Positions 50,675 to 62,369 of a stretch of DNA of 64,000 nucleotides are shown piece by piece. Under the pieces are notes generated by a model. The model did no database searches, was not told the DNA's origin, and was given only the letters and a program-made list of their open reading frames with translations. Source of the stretch: Deltaproteobacteria bacterium (GTDB taxonomy: Bacteria > Myxococcota_A > Polyangia > Polyangiales > Polyangiaceae). Each line of letters begins with the position of its first letter. Within the stretch, counting starts at the first letter, position 1. The DNA lies in NCBI GenBank assembly GCA_016218915.1, contig JACRCQ010000079.1, positions 1-64,000 on the forward strand, written 5' to 3'. The position numbers and the translations under genes were made by a program.

Positions 50675-51700
50675 ATGAGATCAGGTTGCGCGCTTGGGGC
50701 GATCTCGCTCTTTGTGCTTGCTGGATGCGGCGCAAGCCCGCCTGCCCCGTGTCCTGTCCCAACCCCGTGCCCGCTGTCCGCTCCTTGCCCGGCTCCTGTC
50801 GCTTCCAGCTCCGCGTCTGCAGCGCCTGCGCGCGTTGCCGACCCCTTGCTGCAGCGCCTGGTCCAGGCGTTGGATTCCTTGCCCCCGGACGAGGCTTGGC
50901 TCCTGCGGGAGGTTCACGTGTTTCCCGGCCACTTCGCGGCTGTGGCTGTTGCAGATCACCTGGAGCCTCTGGCCGACTGCAATCGCGGACAGCCCCTGCT
51001 GCTGCTCGGGCGCAACAAGCTCCTGCAGGCAGGGGCCACCAGCGGTCTGGGCCTGATCCGCGCTCAGGACGGCACCGTGTTCTGGGACCTTCGAGGCAAC
51101 GGAGCCAGATTCGTGGTGATCGAGGAGCGCCTGTGCAACTTCGCCACGAGCACGCAGGTGTACTGGCTGGATGGGCAGGATGAGTGGCAGGCGTTGGAGG
51201 GCGACGCCCGCCCCGGGTGCGTGCTTTGCCCGCGTCCGAAAGAGAAACCTGCGGACGGGAAGCCGATGTTCTCGGTGCCATTCCTGTCCTTGACCCTTGC
51301 CAGCGGTGGCCCGTACTTCCCGACGGCCGCCGTGGTCGATCTCGTCGAGGCATGGGATGGGACTCGATTCAGCAAAGACCTCCCGGGGTTTGCGTCTCTG
51401 TACAAGCAGCGGCTCGCCAGCGCGCGTGCCTTTGGCATGAAGGCGAGAGCCCGCGGCGGCGCAAGATGCAACGTCGATGCATTCCAGTCCGCAGGGGAGA
51501 TCTTCGTCTATTCGATCATGCTCGGCGCAGACCCGTCCGTGGCTCTGGCTGAGGCTGAGCGGATCGTGGCTGGGATATCGACAAAGCCGTGCGAGGCCAA
51601 CCACGCGGGGTCGATGTACGGCAGCCAGAGCTTCCCGTGGAGCTCGATCCGCGAGGAGTTGCAGAACCGGGCAGCGGACGTGCCAGTGCTCAGGAAGTAG
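50675..51700 (+). CDS. Lipoprotein of unknown function
   Basis: A 341-residue predicted lipoprotein. ATG 50675 gives MRSGCALGAISLFVLAGC with Cys18 in the lipobox; an in-frame ATG at 50630 would make an over-long n-region. A Pro/Cys/Ser linker (PAPCPVPTPCPLSAPCPAP) is followed by a mixed globular domain (DEAWLLREVHVFPGHFAAVA, GLGLIRAQDGTVFWDLRG, FVVIEERLCNF) and a C-terminal helical part with CNVDAFQSAGEIFVYSI. Function unknown; divergent from the GltD-like gene. Confidence 0.75.
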   Translation: MRSGCALGAISLFVLAGCGASPPAPCPVPTPCPLSAPCPAPVASSSASAAPARVADPLLQRLVQALDSLPPDEAWLLREVHVFPGHFAAVAVADHLEPLADCNRGQPLLLLGRNKLLQAGATSGLGLIRAQDGTVFWDLRGNGARFVVIEERLCNFATSTQVYWLDGQDEWQALEGDARPGCVLCPRPKEKPADGKPMFSVPFLSLTLASGGPYFPTAAVVDLVEAWDGTRFSKDLPGFASLYKQRLASARAFGMKARARGGARCNVDAFQSAGEIFVYSIMLGADPSVALAEAERIVAGISTKPCEANHAGSMYGSQSFPWSSIREELQNRAADVPVLRK

Positions 51701-51776
51701 CTGCAAGCTCACAAAATCTCCGGGCCACTTGGCATCGCGCGGGTTGATTCCTAGATACCCGCCGGAGGAATTGAAC

Positions 51777-52355
51777 ATGTCCAAGAAGATTCTGATGCTC
51801 GTCGGCGACTTCGCCGAGGACTACGAGACGATGGTTCCCTTTCAGTCGCTTCAGATCGTGGGACACGCCGTCCACGCGGTCTGCCCCGACAAGAAAGCCG
51901 GCGACAAGATCCGCACCGCTGTGCACGACTTCGAGGGCGACCAGACCTACTCCGAGAAGCGCGGCCACGACTTCACGCTCAACGCGACCTTCGAGAAGGT
52001 CAATCCAGCGGACTACGATGCGCTGGTCATCGCAGGTGGACGCGCCCCTGAGTACATCCGCCTGAATCGCAAGGTCATCGACATCGTTCGGCACTTCGCG
52101 TCGGCGAACAAACCGATCGCCGCGGTGTGTCATGGTGCCCAGGTTCTGGCCGCTGCTGAAGTCATCAAGGGCAAGAAGATCTCCGCCTATCCCGCTTGCG
52201 GCCCCGAGGTGCGCGCTGCGGGCGCAGAGTACATGGACATCCCGATTGACAGCGCGGTCACGGACGGCAACTTCGTCACAGCTCCTGCCTGGCCTGCCCA
52301 CGTCGAGTGGATGAAGAAGTTCCTTGCCCTCCTGGGGACGAGCATCACAACCTGA
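51777..52355 (+). CDS. DJ-1/PfpI family protein
   Basis: A 192-residue cytoplasmic protein with GGAGGA at 51764-51769 before ATG 51777. It has the class I amidotransferase-like DJ-1/PfpI fold: KKILMLVGDFAEDYETMVPF (with the Glu next to the active site), YDALVIAGGRAPEYIRLN, and the nucleophile elbow AVCHGAQVLAAA with the reactive Cys at about 117. PfpI-like proteins have been described as proteases, glyoxalases or deglycases; the true activity here is unknown. It ends nine bases before the FAD/Fe-S dehydrogenase start and may be cotranscribed. Confidence 0.92.
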   Translation: MSKKILMLVGDFAEDYETMVPFQSLQIVGHAVHAVCPDKKAGDKIRTAVHDFEGDQTYSEKRGHDFTLNATFEKVNPADYDALVIAGGRAPEYIRLNRKVIDIVRHFASANKPIAAVCHGAQVLAAAEVIKGKKISAYPACGPEVRAAGAEYMDIPIDSAVTDGNFVTAPAWPAHVEWMKKFLALLGTSITT

Positions 52356-52363
52356 GCGCCCCC

Positions 52364-55276
<2,913 letters not shown>

Positions 55277-55348
55277 GTCCGAGGGGGCAAATCGTCCGGA
55301 CAACCACCTCGCGCTGCGATGACATCCCATGCGGCTGCGGAACGTGCT

Positions 55349-56413
55349 ATGGCCAACCGGGTGCGAGCAGGGTGGTGTCGTTCAGCGGCGTTGTGTGGGC
55401 TCCTTGTGGTCCCTACGGCTATGGCGCGCACTTCGCTCGCCGATGAACCGATCGAGCCGATCCGCGTGGCTGTGTCTGCGCCGCAGCCATGCTCGGATGC
55501 AGTGCGGTTTACGTCGCAGATCCAGGCGAGAACGAATCGCTCGAGGATAGCGGGGGAGAACGAGCGCGCCCGCCTGTTCAGCGCGTTTCTGACGCTTGAG
55601 GCGCCGGGGAGTCGTGGAACGCTCGTCATCACGGATACCGATGGTAAGTCGCTGGTGCGGGAGATCGCTGGTAGCAGCTGCGAGGAGGTTGCCTCGGCGC
55701 TCGCCCTGATCGCAGCGCTTGCCATTGACCCGAACGCACCCATGGGACCGCTGATCGTGCCGCCATCCACGGCTGCCGCGCCGCTGCCGGTTCTCCCGAC
55801 GGCCAGCGTTGCTCCCGCTCCTGTGGCTCCGGCTCCTGAAGCAACTGTGAGGTCATCACCTGCGCCGGTCCCCTTCGCAGCGCCCCTTTCGCGTGCGCCC
55901 CTTGCACTGGATATCGGGGTAGGGGTTGAGGCTCGCGGCGGAGTTGCTCCGAGTCTTGCCCTGGCGCCAGTGGTCTTTGTCGACTTGTACCGCGAGCGAT
56001 CGTCACGGTTCGTGAGGCTGGGGCTTGTGCGCACAACCGACGTCCACGCTACTCAGGTGGATGGCACCGTGAAGTTCGCCATGAGCGCGGCTCGGGTGGA
56101 GTTGTGCCCATGGGCCGGGGCGCTCGGTGGGAGTGTCAGCGCGCATGCGTGTGGACGGTTCGAGGTGGGCACGCTGACCGCGGACGCGCAGGGGCCTGCC
56201 ACTGCGTATTCCACGAGCCGCGCATGGGTTGCCACCGGAGCATCGGGGGGGGTGAGGTGGGTACCGACGCGCGGATTCGGCGTGGATGGCTGGCTGGGGG
56301 CGTCGCTGCCGCTGGTGCGCGACCGGTTCACCTGGCATGACGGCACCACGGTTCATCACGTTCCAGCCGCCGGTTTCGTGGGAGGAATCAGCGCGGCGGT
56401 TCAGTTTCTGTGA
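55349..56413 (+). CDS. Exported protein, likely outer-membrane beta-barrel, first gene of the ECF sigma operon
   Basis: A 354-residue protein. ATG 55349 gives a signal peptide (RSAALCGLLVVPTAMARTSLA); ATG 55319 is an alternative. Residues about 30-145 form a domain with ARLFSAFLTLEAPGSRGTLV and GSSCEEVASALALIAALAID. A Pro/Ala-rich spacer (about 147-190) leads to a C-terminal part of amphipathic strands (DIGVGVEARGGVAPSLALAP, FVRLGLVRTTDVHATQVDGT, HVPAAGFVGGISAAVQFL) ending in aromatic-hydrophobic residues, as in outer-membrane barrels. It lies 35 bases upstream of the sigma-factor gene. I have no named family for it, but the layout suggests an envelope component controlled with the sigma factor. 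Confidence 0.72.
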   Translation: MANRVRAGWCRSAALCGLLVVPTAMARTSLADEPIEPIRVAVSAPQPCSDAVRFTSQIQARTNRSRIAGENERARLFSAFLTLEAPGSRGTLVITDTDGKSLVREIAGSSCEEVASALALIAALAIDPNAPMGPLIVPPSTAAAPLPVLPTASVAPAPVAPAPEATVRSSPAPVPFAAPLSRAPLALDIGVGVEARGGVAPSLALAPVVFVDLYRERSSRFVRLGLVRTTDVHATQVDGTVKFAMSAARVELCPWAGALGGSVSAHACGRFEVGTLTADAQGPATAYSTSRAWVATGASGGVRWVPTRGFGVDGWLGASLPLVRDRFTWHDGTTVHHVPAAGFVGGISAAVQFL

Positions 56414-56448
56414 TCAAATCCGGCCGCTGCTTCATAGCTGATATCTAG

Positions 56449-57039
56449 ATGGCGGAGTGCGCGATTTCCCCTTGCGACGTTACGGGTTCGGACAGCGTGC
56501 CGAACGCGCAAGGCGATCAGCAGCGGTTGCAGGGGATCGTGCATGATCACCACGCCTTTACCTGGCGGCTGCTGCGTCGCCTGGGGGTGCGGCCTGATCG
56601 TTTGCAAGACGCTGTGCAGCAGGTCTTTCTCGTGACCGTCAAGCGCATCGCCGACATTGAGCCAGGGCTGGAGCGATCCTGGATCATAGGGGCATCCATG
56701 CGAGTGGCAGCAGAGGCGCGGCGCGAGACCGGGAGATTTCTCCTGGAGGAGGATTGCGCTGTCCAGCCCAGAGTGGATCCGAGCCCAGGCCCGGAGGAGC
56801 TTGCGGATCGCAAGCAGGCGCGGGCGCTGCTCGATCGCGTGCTGGATGCGATGCCTGCTGACCTGAGGGTGGTGTTCGTGCTTTTTGAGCTCGAAGAGCT
56901 GACCAGCCTCGAAATCGCGAGCCTCTTGGAGCTGGCGCCCGGCACGGTGGCATCGCGTCTGCGGCGCGCCCGAGAGTCGTTTCACAACGGGGTCAAGCGG
57001 CTGGGGCTGCGACCACCGAACGCCGGAGGCATTCCATGA
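56449..57039 (+). CDS. ECF-type RNA polymerase sigma factor
   Basis: A 196-residue sigma-70 family protein with regions 2 and 4 only. Region 2: FTWRLLRRLGVRPDRLQDAV then QVFLVTVKRIADIE and SWIIGASMRVAAEARR (the DNA-melting/-10 helix). Region 4: ALLDRVLDAMPADLRVVFVL, then the HTH ELTSLEIASLLELAPGTVAS and RLRRARESF. An acidic linker separates them. It directs transcription of an unknown regulon, probably including this operon. The next gene starts inside its stop codon (ATGA), which is the usual position for an anti-sigma factor. Confidence 0.92.
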   Translation: MAECAISPCDVTGSDSVPNAQGDQQRLQGIVHDHHAFTWRLLRRLGVRPDRLQDAVQQVFLVTVKRIADIEPGLERSWIIGASMRVAAEARRETGRFLLEEDCAVQPRVDPSPGPEELADRKQARALLDRVLDAMPADLRVVFVLFELEELTSLEIASLLELAPGTVASRLRRARESFHNGVKRLGLRPPNAGGIP

Positions 57040-57866
57040 TGGATCCTCGCCGGATGCTGCAAGGCGATGCGGATGACGTGGAGCGGACGCTGCTGCGCTC
57101 AGCGTCCGAGGATGAGCCTCCTGAGGGCTCTGAGCAGGCTTTGCTCGCAGCGCTCGCGATCCTTCCTGCAGCTACCACAGCGGCATCTGCGGGCGTGGTT
57201 GCCGCTGGTGGGGGTGGTGCTCTTGGCAGCGCGACCGGTTCTGTGGCAGCCGCCGCGGCCAGGCTTGGCGGATGGTCGCTGGTTCGATGGGTCGGTGTCG
57301 GTGTTCTTGCTGGCTCTGCCACGCTCGGTGGTGTGCGCGTCCTGTCTGGGCCCGCCTCGCGCGACTTGAACAGCGCAAGCTCGCGCCCGATCCCCGTAGG
57401 CAGCGCGCTGCGTCCAGTCCGACCAGCGCCTGCCCCGGTCGCACAGGGCGAAGCCGAGGACGCGGCGGTTGTCGAGCCGGCCCCGAGCGCAAAGCGCGTT
57501 GACAAGACCCCGCCCGCCAGCGCGGACCCTCCTGCGTCTGCGCCCGTCAGCGCTGATCTGTCGCTTGCTGCTGAGGTGGCTGCGCTCGATCGCGCCCGTA
57601 AAGCATTGGCAGCCGACGATCCAGGGTCAGCGTTGCGGATCATCGAGGAGCAGCCGCGCGGGCACACAGAGGGCGTGCTGAAGCCTGAGACCGAAGTGGT
57701 CCGCATCGAAGCGCTGCTCAAGTCAGGGAATCGGCAGGCCGGGGTTGAGCTGGCACGTCGGTTTCTCGCGAAGTACCCGGATCATCCGCTGCAGGGACGG
57801 GTTCGGTCGCTGCTGAACCAAGCGTCCGTGGAAAGCGTTTCCAAGCCTGAAGGAGCCAAGCCATGA
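57036..57866 (+). CDS. Single-TM protein with TPR-like C-terminus, candidate anti-sigma factor
   Basis: A 276-residue protein. The first 45 residues are acidic and helical (DVERTLLRSASEDEPPEGSE), residues about 50-75 are Ala/Gly-rich, and a TM helix lies at about 78-98 (WSLVRWVGVGVLAGSATLGG). A Pro/Ala spacer leads to a helical segment (about 172-260: EVAALDRARKALAADDPGSA, ETEVVRIEALLKSGNRQAGV, LARRFLAKYPDHPLQGRVRS) resembling two to three TPRs. Position after the ECF sigma with a 4-base overlap and one TM suggest an anti-sigma role, but no ZAS or other known anti-sigma motif is visible. It overlaps the next gene by four bases as well. Confidence 0.75.
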   Translation: MMDPRRMLQGDADDVERTLLRSASEDEPPEGSEQALLAALAILPAATTAASAGVVAAGGGGALGSATGSVAAAAARLGGWSLVRWVGVGVLAGSATLGGVRVLSGPASRDLNSASSRPIPVGSALRPVRPAPAPVAQGEAEDAAVVEPAPSAKRVDKTPPASADPPASAPVSADLSLAAEVAALDRARKALAADDPGSALRIIEEQPRGHTEGVLKPETEVVRIEALLKSGNRQAGVELARRFLAKYPDHPLQGRVRSLLNQASVESVSKPEGAKP

Positions 57867-60451
57867 AGCATCGATCGTTCATCGTTAGCGGCATGCTCGC
57901 AGCGATTTGTGGGATGGGCTGCTCAGGCAGCACCGTACCGCTGAGCGGAGACGACGCAGGTTCAGCATGCGTGCCAGGAGCGCAGGCAGCCTGTGACTGC
58001 GCCGGAGGGGTGAAAGGCGTGCAGGTCTGCAGGGACGACGGCTCCGGATACGGAGCCTGCGTCGGATGCGGCGGCGTCGGTGGCAGCGGTGGCACCGGTG
58101 GCAGCGCCGGCACAGGCGGCACCGGCCCTGATCCGTACCAGACAACGCTCTATCGGGCGACGAAGGTCGACAAGGTCGACCTGCTGCTCATGATCGACAA
58201 CTCCGCATCCATGGGCGACAAGCAGGCGCTGCTCGCCGCAGCTGTGCCTGACCTCGTCAATCGTCTCGTCAATCCGCGTTGCACCGATGGCAGCAGCGCT
58301 GATAGCGAGGGCAAGTGTCCTTCTGGCAGCACGCGCGAGTTTCCGCCGATCAACGATATCCACATTGGGGTCATCTCTTCGTCGCTGGGCGGGCATGGTT
58401 CGGACTCCTGCTCCAACGTTCCCACAGCCCAATACAACCCGCGCATGGAGGAGATGTCCCACCTCGTCGATCGCGCTGATCCCAAGGATCCTAGCAAGAA
58501 GGTGCCCACATGGAACGGCTTTCTCCTGTGGGATCCGAACGCCAAGTACAGCCCGCCTGGTGACTCGGACGCCAACTCCATCGTACAGAAGTTCGCGAGC
58601 ATCGTGACCGGCACCGGGCAGGACGGGTGCGGTTTCGAGGCGAGCCTCGAGGCGTGGTACCGCTTCCTGGTCGAGCCTGCGCCCTACCAAAAGATGGTAC
58701 CTTACAATTGCGATACGAACACACCGGACTCCTGGGGACAATGCAGGGGGCCGTATGGAATCGATCAGGTCGTGCTCAAGCAGCGCTCTGACTTCGTGCG
58801 CCCTGACTCGCTGCTCGGTATCGTGATGCTGACTGACGAGAACGACTGCTCGATGATCGATGGATGGCAGTACTACATCGCTGCCCAGGCCTATTCCGGA
58901 CAGAACCCTTGGCACCTGCCGCGCGCGACATCTGCGTGTCTCACGGATCCGAACAGCCCACAATGCATGAACTGCGCGCAGGGCGACTTCAGCAATGACC
59001 CGGAGTGCTCCAAGGGGCTGTACTACTCGGATGTCGAGGACAGCCTCAACCTGCGCTGCTATCGCCAGAAGCAGCGTTTCGGCATCGACTTCCTCTACCC
59101 GATCCGCCGCTACGTCAACGGGCTCACCAAGAAGATGTTCACCGCGGCCGAGACCGCGTTTCCGATCAACCCAGGGTTCGCGCCCAACCAGGACTTCAAT
59201 CCGCTGTATTGCACGGAGTATGCGACGATCGACGACGGGCAAGGCAACATCACGGTCGACAAGTCCAAGTGCCTGAACGTGCTCCGCGACCCGAGCCTCG
59301 TGTTCCTTTCCACGATCGTGGGCGTTCCCTGGCAGGACATCGCCATGGACCCGAACGACCTGAAGAAGGGATACCGCCCTGTCGAGCAGCTTTCCTGGAC
59401 GCGGTCCAACTTCGAGGCCGCGCAGCTGGCAGTACCGCCTGGCGTGGACGATACGCACACCCTATGGGATCAGGTGCTGGGCAAGGTGAATTCCGATACC
59501 AGCAGCCCTGACTACATGGGAATCGACTTCAGCCCTGCGGGTGAGCCTCTCGATCCGCTGATGATCGAGTCGATCGATCCGCGCTCAGGGACCAACCCGG
59601 CCACCGGATCAGCGCTAGCTGGGCCAGGTGCTCCTTATCCCACGACCAACCCGGTCAATGGCCATGAGTGGGACATCCAAGGACGCAACGACTTGCAGTA
59701 CGCGTGCGGCTTCAAGCTTCCGAGCCCCAGGGACTGCTCGAGCAACTCGATGTCTTGCGACTGCGCAGACGTCGACGGGCTCGAGAATCCTCTGTGCCAG
59801 TCCGACAACGGTACCTATGGCAAGATGCAGTACCGGGCCAAGGCCTACCCTGGGCGTCGTCACCTGGCCGTGCTTCATGGGCTCGAAGCCCAGCAAGCGA
59901 TCGCTGCATCGGTGTGCCCGGCTAACACGGTGGATTCCGCAGCATCCGACTACGGGTACCGCCCAGCGGTCGCTGCGATGGTCGACCGGTTCCGGTCTGT
60001 GCTCGCCGGCACCTGCTGGGCCGAACAGCTTGCGCCCAACTTCGACGGCAGCGTTTCGATGAACGTGCTCGAAGCTACCAGGCTCCCTGAGGGGGCGAGC
60101 CAGTGCACGCCCTGCGAACAGCAGGCTTTCCGGACGACGCCCGACGCAGCCGCGCTGAGCGCGCTGCAAAAGGATCCGTCGTACATCGAGAGCGATCTGA
60201 AGTGCGCTTGCGTGATCCCCCAGGTTCCGGTTGGAGATGCCATGAAGGCATGCCTCGAGTCCACGGATGACAACGTCAAGGTGAACGGCACCCTGGTCAA
60301 TGGTTGGTGCTACCTTGATCCGGCGCAACACCCGGCGGCGAACTCCAATCTGGTTCAGTCATGCCCGTCCGACAGCAGGCGGATGCTGCGTTTCCTCGGC
60401 ACCGGCACTCCGAAGGCCGGCTCGCTCACGTTCCTCCAGTACAAGAATTGA
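57863..60451 (+). CDS. Large lipoprotein with VWA-like domain, last gene of the ECF sigma operon
   Basis: An 862-residue predicted lipoprotein (AICGMGC lipobox; AGGAG before ATG 57863). A Cys-rich segment (CVPGAQAACDCAGG, CVGCGG) and Gly/Thr linker precede a von-Willebrand-A-like domain starting at about 105: VDLLLMIDNSASMGDKQ holds the DxSxS metal site, and GIVMLTDENDCSM the later Asp of the domain. Unlike canonical VWA, long Cys-containing insertions follow (SACLTDPNSPQCMNCAQGDF, DCSSNSMSCDCADVDG). The C-terminal part has more Cys (GASQCTPCEQQAF, LKCACVIPQVP). Such proteins bind ligands or other proteins through a metal ion at the cell surface. It is coupled by ATGA to the membrane TPR-like protein. 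Confidence 0.83.
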   Translation: MKHRSFIVSGMLAAICGMGCSGSTVPLSGDDAGSACVPGAQAACDCAGGVKGVQVCRDDGSGYGACVGCGGVGGSGGTGGSAGTGGTGPDPYQTTLYRATKVDKVDLLLMIDNSASMGDKQALLAAAVPDLVNRLVNPRCTDGSSADSEGKCPSGSTREFPPINDIHIGVISSSLGGHGSDSCSNVPTAQYNPRMEEMSHLVDRADPKDPSKKVPTWNGFLLWDPNAKYSPPGDSDANSIVQKFASIVTGTGQDGCGFEASLEAWYRFLVEPAPYQKMVPYNCDTNTPDSWGQCRGPYGIDQVVLKQRSDFVRPDSLLGIVMLTDENDCSMIDGWQYYIAAQAYSGQNPWHLPRATSACLTDPNSPQCMNCAQGDFSNDPECSKGLYYSDVEDSLNLRCYRQKQRFGIDFLYPIRRYVNGLTKKMFTAAETAFPINPGFAPNQDFNPLYCTEYATIDDGQGNITVDKSKCLNVLRDPSLVFLSTIVGVPWQDIAMDPNDLKKGYRPVEQLSWTRSNFEAAQLAVPPGVDDTHTLWDQVLGKVNSDTSSPDYMGIDFSPAGEPLDPLMIESIDPRSGTNPATGSALAGPGAPYPTTNPVNGHEWDIQGRNDLQYACGFKLPSPRDCSSNSMSCDCADVDGLENPLCQSDNGTYGKMQYRAKAYPGRRHLAVLHGLEAQQAIAASVCPANTVDSAASDYGYRPAVAAMVDRFRSVLAGTCWAEQLAPNFDGSVSMNVLEATRLPEGASQCTPCEQQAFRTTPDAAALSALQKDPSYIESDLKCACVIPQVPVGDAMKACLESTDDNVKVNGTLVNGWCYLDPAQHPAANSNLVQSCPSDSRRMLRFLGTGTPKAGSLTFLQYKN

Positions 60452-60500
60452 GACCCGACTCGACCTCCCCCCGAGCCTCCGTATCCTGTACAATGTGCCC

Positions 60501-61994
60501 ATGAAATCCCTGGGCTTCTGCCTTGCCCTGGCTGCGCTCGCATCTGGCTGCGGCAGCAGCGATGCCACCACGGAGCTGCCGACCGATGCTGCGGTAGACG
60601 GCGACGCTCCGGCGGCCGAGACCGGAGGCGCTGGGGGCGCGACGCCCGATAGCGGCAAGGAAGGGGGCAAGGACAGCGAACCGGACGCGGTCCCCACCGA
60701 CGGCCCGCCTGCGGAAGCGTCCGCAACTTGCGGCGCCATCGATGGCTTCCTGCCGTCGTGGGCCGTGAACGCGACGCCGTCCAAAGAAGTCTACGTGTCA
60801 CCGAGCGGTGACGACAACGCGGACGGCTCCCAAGGCAAGCCGCTCAAGACCGCGAAGAAGGCGTTCTCTCTGCTCGCAGCCGGGGTGAGGCTCAACTTTG
60901 CGACCGGCACCTACGATTGCCCGGGTTTCGTCACGGAGCTGATGGCGCCCACGACGTCGCCTGCGATCGTGCGTGCGATCGACGGACCCCGCTCCGCCAA
61001 GTTCGATTGCGCGAACACGTCGGACTTCTTCTTTGATCACGTGTCCGCGATCGTGCTCGACGGTCTCGAGATCTTCAACGCCAGCGGGCATGGAATCCTG
61101 CTCGACAGCGGCAGCGGGTTTCCAGGCGGCACGCTCAGCTCTGACTTCGTCCTGGCACACTCGTACGTGCACGACACGCAGCTCGCCTCGATCAAGTGCG
61201 CGCAGTCCCAGAGAATCTACGTGATCGGCAATGAGTTCGCCCGCATCGGGGCAGGACGCCAGAACGTCGAGATGGTGGCCTGCGACATGCCCGTGATCGT
61301 GGGCAACGATGCCCATGATTCCGATGCGTTCGACGAGGTGAAGGGGGGCGCCAACGGCGGCATCATCGCCCTGAATCACGTACACGACATGAATGCCGGA
61401 GGTGGCGGCATCCTGGTGGGGGGCGACTGCACAGGACAGCAGTTCCTCGTGGATCCCAATGTGGACTACGAGGCCAAGAACCTTGTCGTGTGGGGCAACG
61501 TGATCACCGGCGCAGACAGCTTCGCCTTCCGCATCGTGGGCTGCCATGATTGCCTGATCGCCAACAACACGTACTGGTCGCCTGCTCCTAAAGCGATCCT
61601 CCGGATCCTGCACGACGCATTCGCGAGCCAGGGGGGGACCGGCTGCGACATCCCGCTTCACAACAGCAATGTCCGCATCACCAACAACCTGTTCGCCTGG
61701 CCCTCGACTTCGATCTGGGTCACTGCGAGCGACGAAGATCCGGCCAACATCAAGTTTGATCACAACCTGTGGTTCGCGTCCGGCGGAGACGTGACGACCC
61801 TGGGAGGGGACATCCCGTTCCTGGGCGAGGCGACATCGCTGTACAACAAGGATCCCAAGCTCGTGTCGCCGCCCGGGGATGTCTCGCTCGGCCCTGGCAG
61901 CGCAGCCCTTGGCGCAGGCATCTCGGTGCCAGAGGTGGGAGGAACCATGGAAGGCAAGTGCCCGAAGAGCCCGCCCGACATCGGCGCCTACTGA
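60501..61994 (+). CDS. Right-handed beta-helix lipoprotein
   Basis: A 497-residue predicted lipoprotein (FCLALAALASGC). A Asp/Ala/Gly/Pro linker (about 20-80) is followed by VYVSPSGDDNADGSQGKPLK, the typical opening of DUF1565/beta-helix domains. Many turns with HN-type residues follow (GLEIFNASGHGILLDSG, IYVIGNEFARIGAG, GGIIALNHVHDMNAGGGGIL, IANNTYWS, VRITNNLFAWPS). The end (PGSAALGAGI...PDIGAY) is typical of these domains. Function is likely polysaccharide binding or cleavage at the cell surface, but no catalytic triad was assigned. It follows the VWA lipoprotein by 49 bases and may share its transcript. Confidence 0.85.
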   Translation: MKSLGFCLALAALASGCGSSDATTELPTDAAVDGDAPAAETGGAGGATPDSGKEGGKDSEPDAVPTDGPPAEASATCGAIDGFLPSWAVNATPSKEVYVSPSGDDNADGSQGKPLKTAKKAFSLLAAGVRLNFATGTYDCPGFVTELMAPTTSPAIVRAIDGPRSAKFDCANTSDFFFDHVSAIVLDGLEIFNASGHGILLDSGSGFPGGTLSSDFVLAHSYVHDTQLASIKCAQSQRIYVIGNEFARIGAGRQNVEMVACDMPVIVGNDAHDSDAFDEVKGGANGGIIALNHVHDMNAGGGGILVGGDCTGQQFLVDPNVDYEAKNLVVWGNVITGADSFAFRIVGCHDCLIANNTYWSPAPKAILRILHDAFASQGGTGCDIPLHNSNVRITNNLFAWPSTSIWVTASDEDPANIKFDHNLWFASGGDVTTLGGDIPFLGEATSLYNKDPKLVSPPGDVSLGPGSAALGAGISVPEVGGTMEGKCPKSPPDIGAY

Positions 61995-62024
61995 AATAGT
62001 CCGTAGACTTCGCCGACCGAGAGG

Positions 62025-62354
62025 TCACGTTGGTAGCGTGCGATAGATGCCCGTCAAATCATGCTTGCACTGAGCTCGGCCGAAGAGGCGCAACGCAGCT
62101 CCTTCGCCCGGAAAGCTGAGCGCAGCCGCAGCCCGGAACACGCGGTCCACCCGCTCCACCGCGATCCAGTCGATGGCCGGCGCCGTGCGCATCAACTCGC
62201 GATCCTCGGGCTGCAATCGTTCGTCGAGTCGTGCGCGCGCATCTGGCCCCATCTTTTCCATGTGGTCACGAACGAAGAACAGACCGCTGCCTTTGTACGT
62301 CATCATGGGTACCTTGGGCGCGGCGATGGTAACACGGACTCGTCCGGCAGGCAC
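62025..62354 (-). pseudogene. Truncated DUF2378/TIGR02265-like gene
   Basis: A 109-codon frame starting at GTG 62354. The part TYKGSGLFFVRDHMEKMGPD, RLQPEDRELM, DWIAVERVDRVFRAAAAL and GRAQCKHDLTGIYR follows the N-terminal half of the Myxococcus-specific DUF2378/TIGR02265 family (about 180 residues, function unknown; KGSAL...GPEAW...PEDR...W...GR-S-E-DLTGIYR). It stops just after that core, and only 30 bases separate it from the beta-helix stop, so the C-terminal half is missing. A one-base shift after the YR codons would read on (YQRDLSVGEVYGLFQ) but soon ends, so a single frameshift does not restore the gene. It could also be an intact short member of the family. Confidence 0.5.
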
Positions 62355-62369
62355 CGGGAGGCGAACGGT

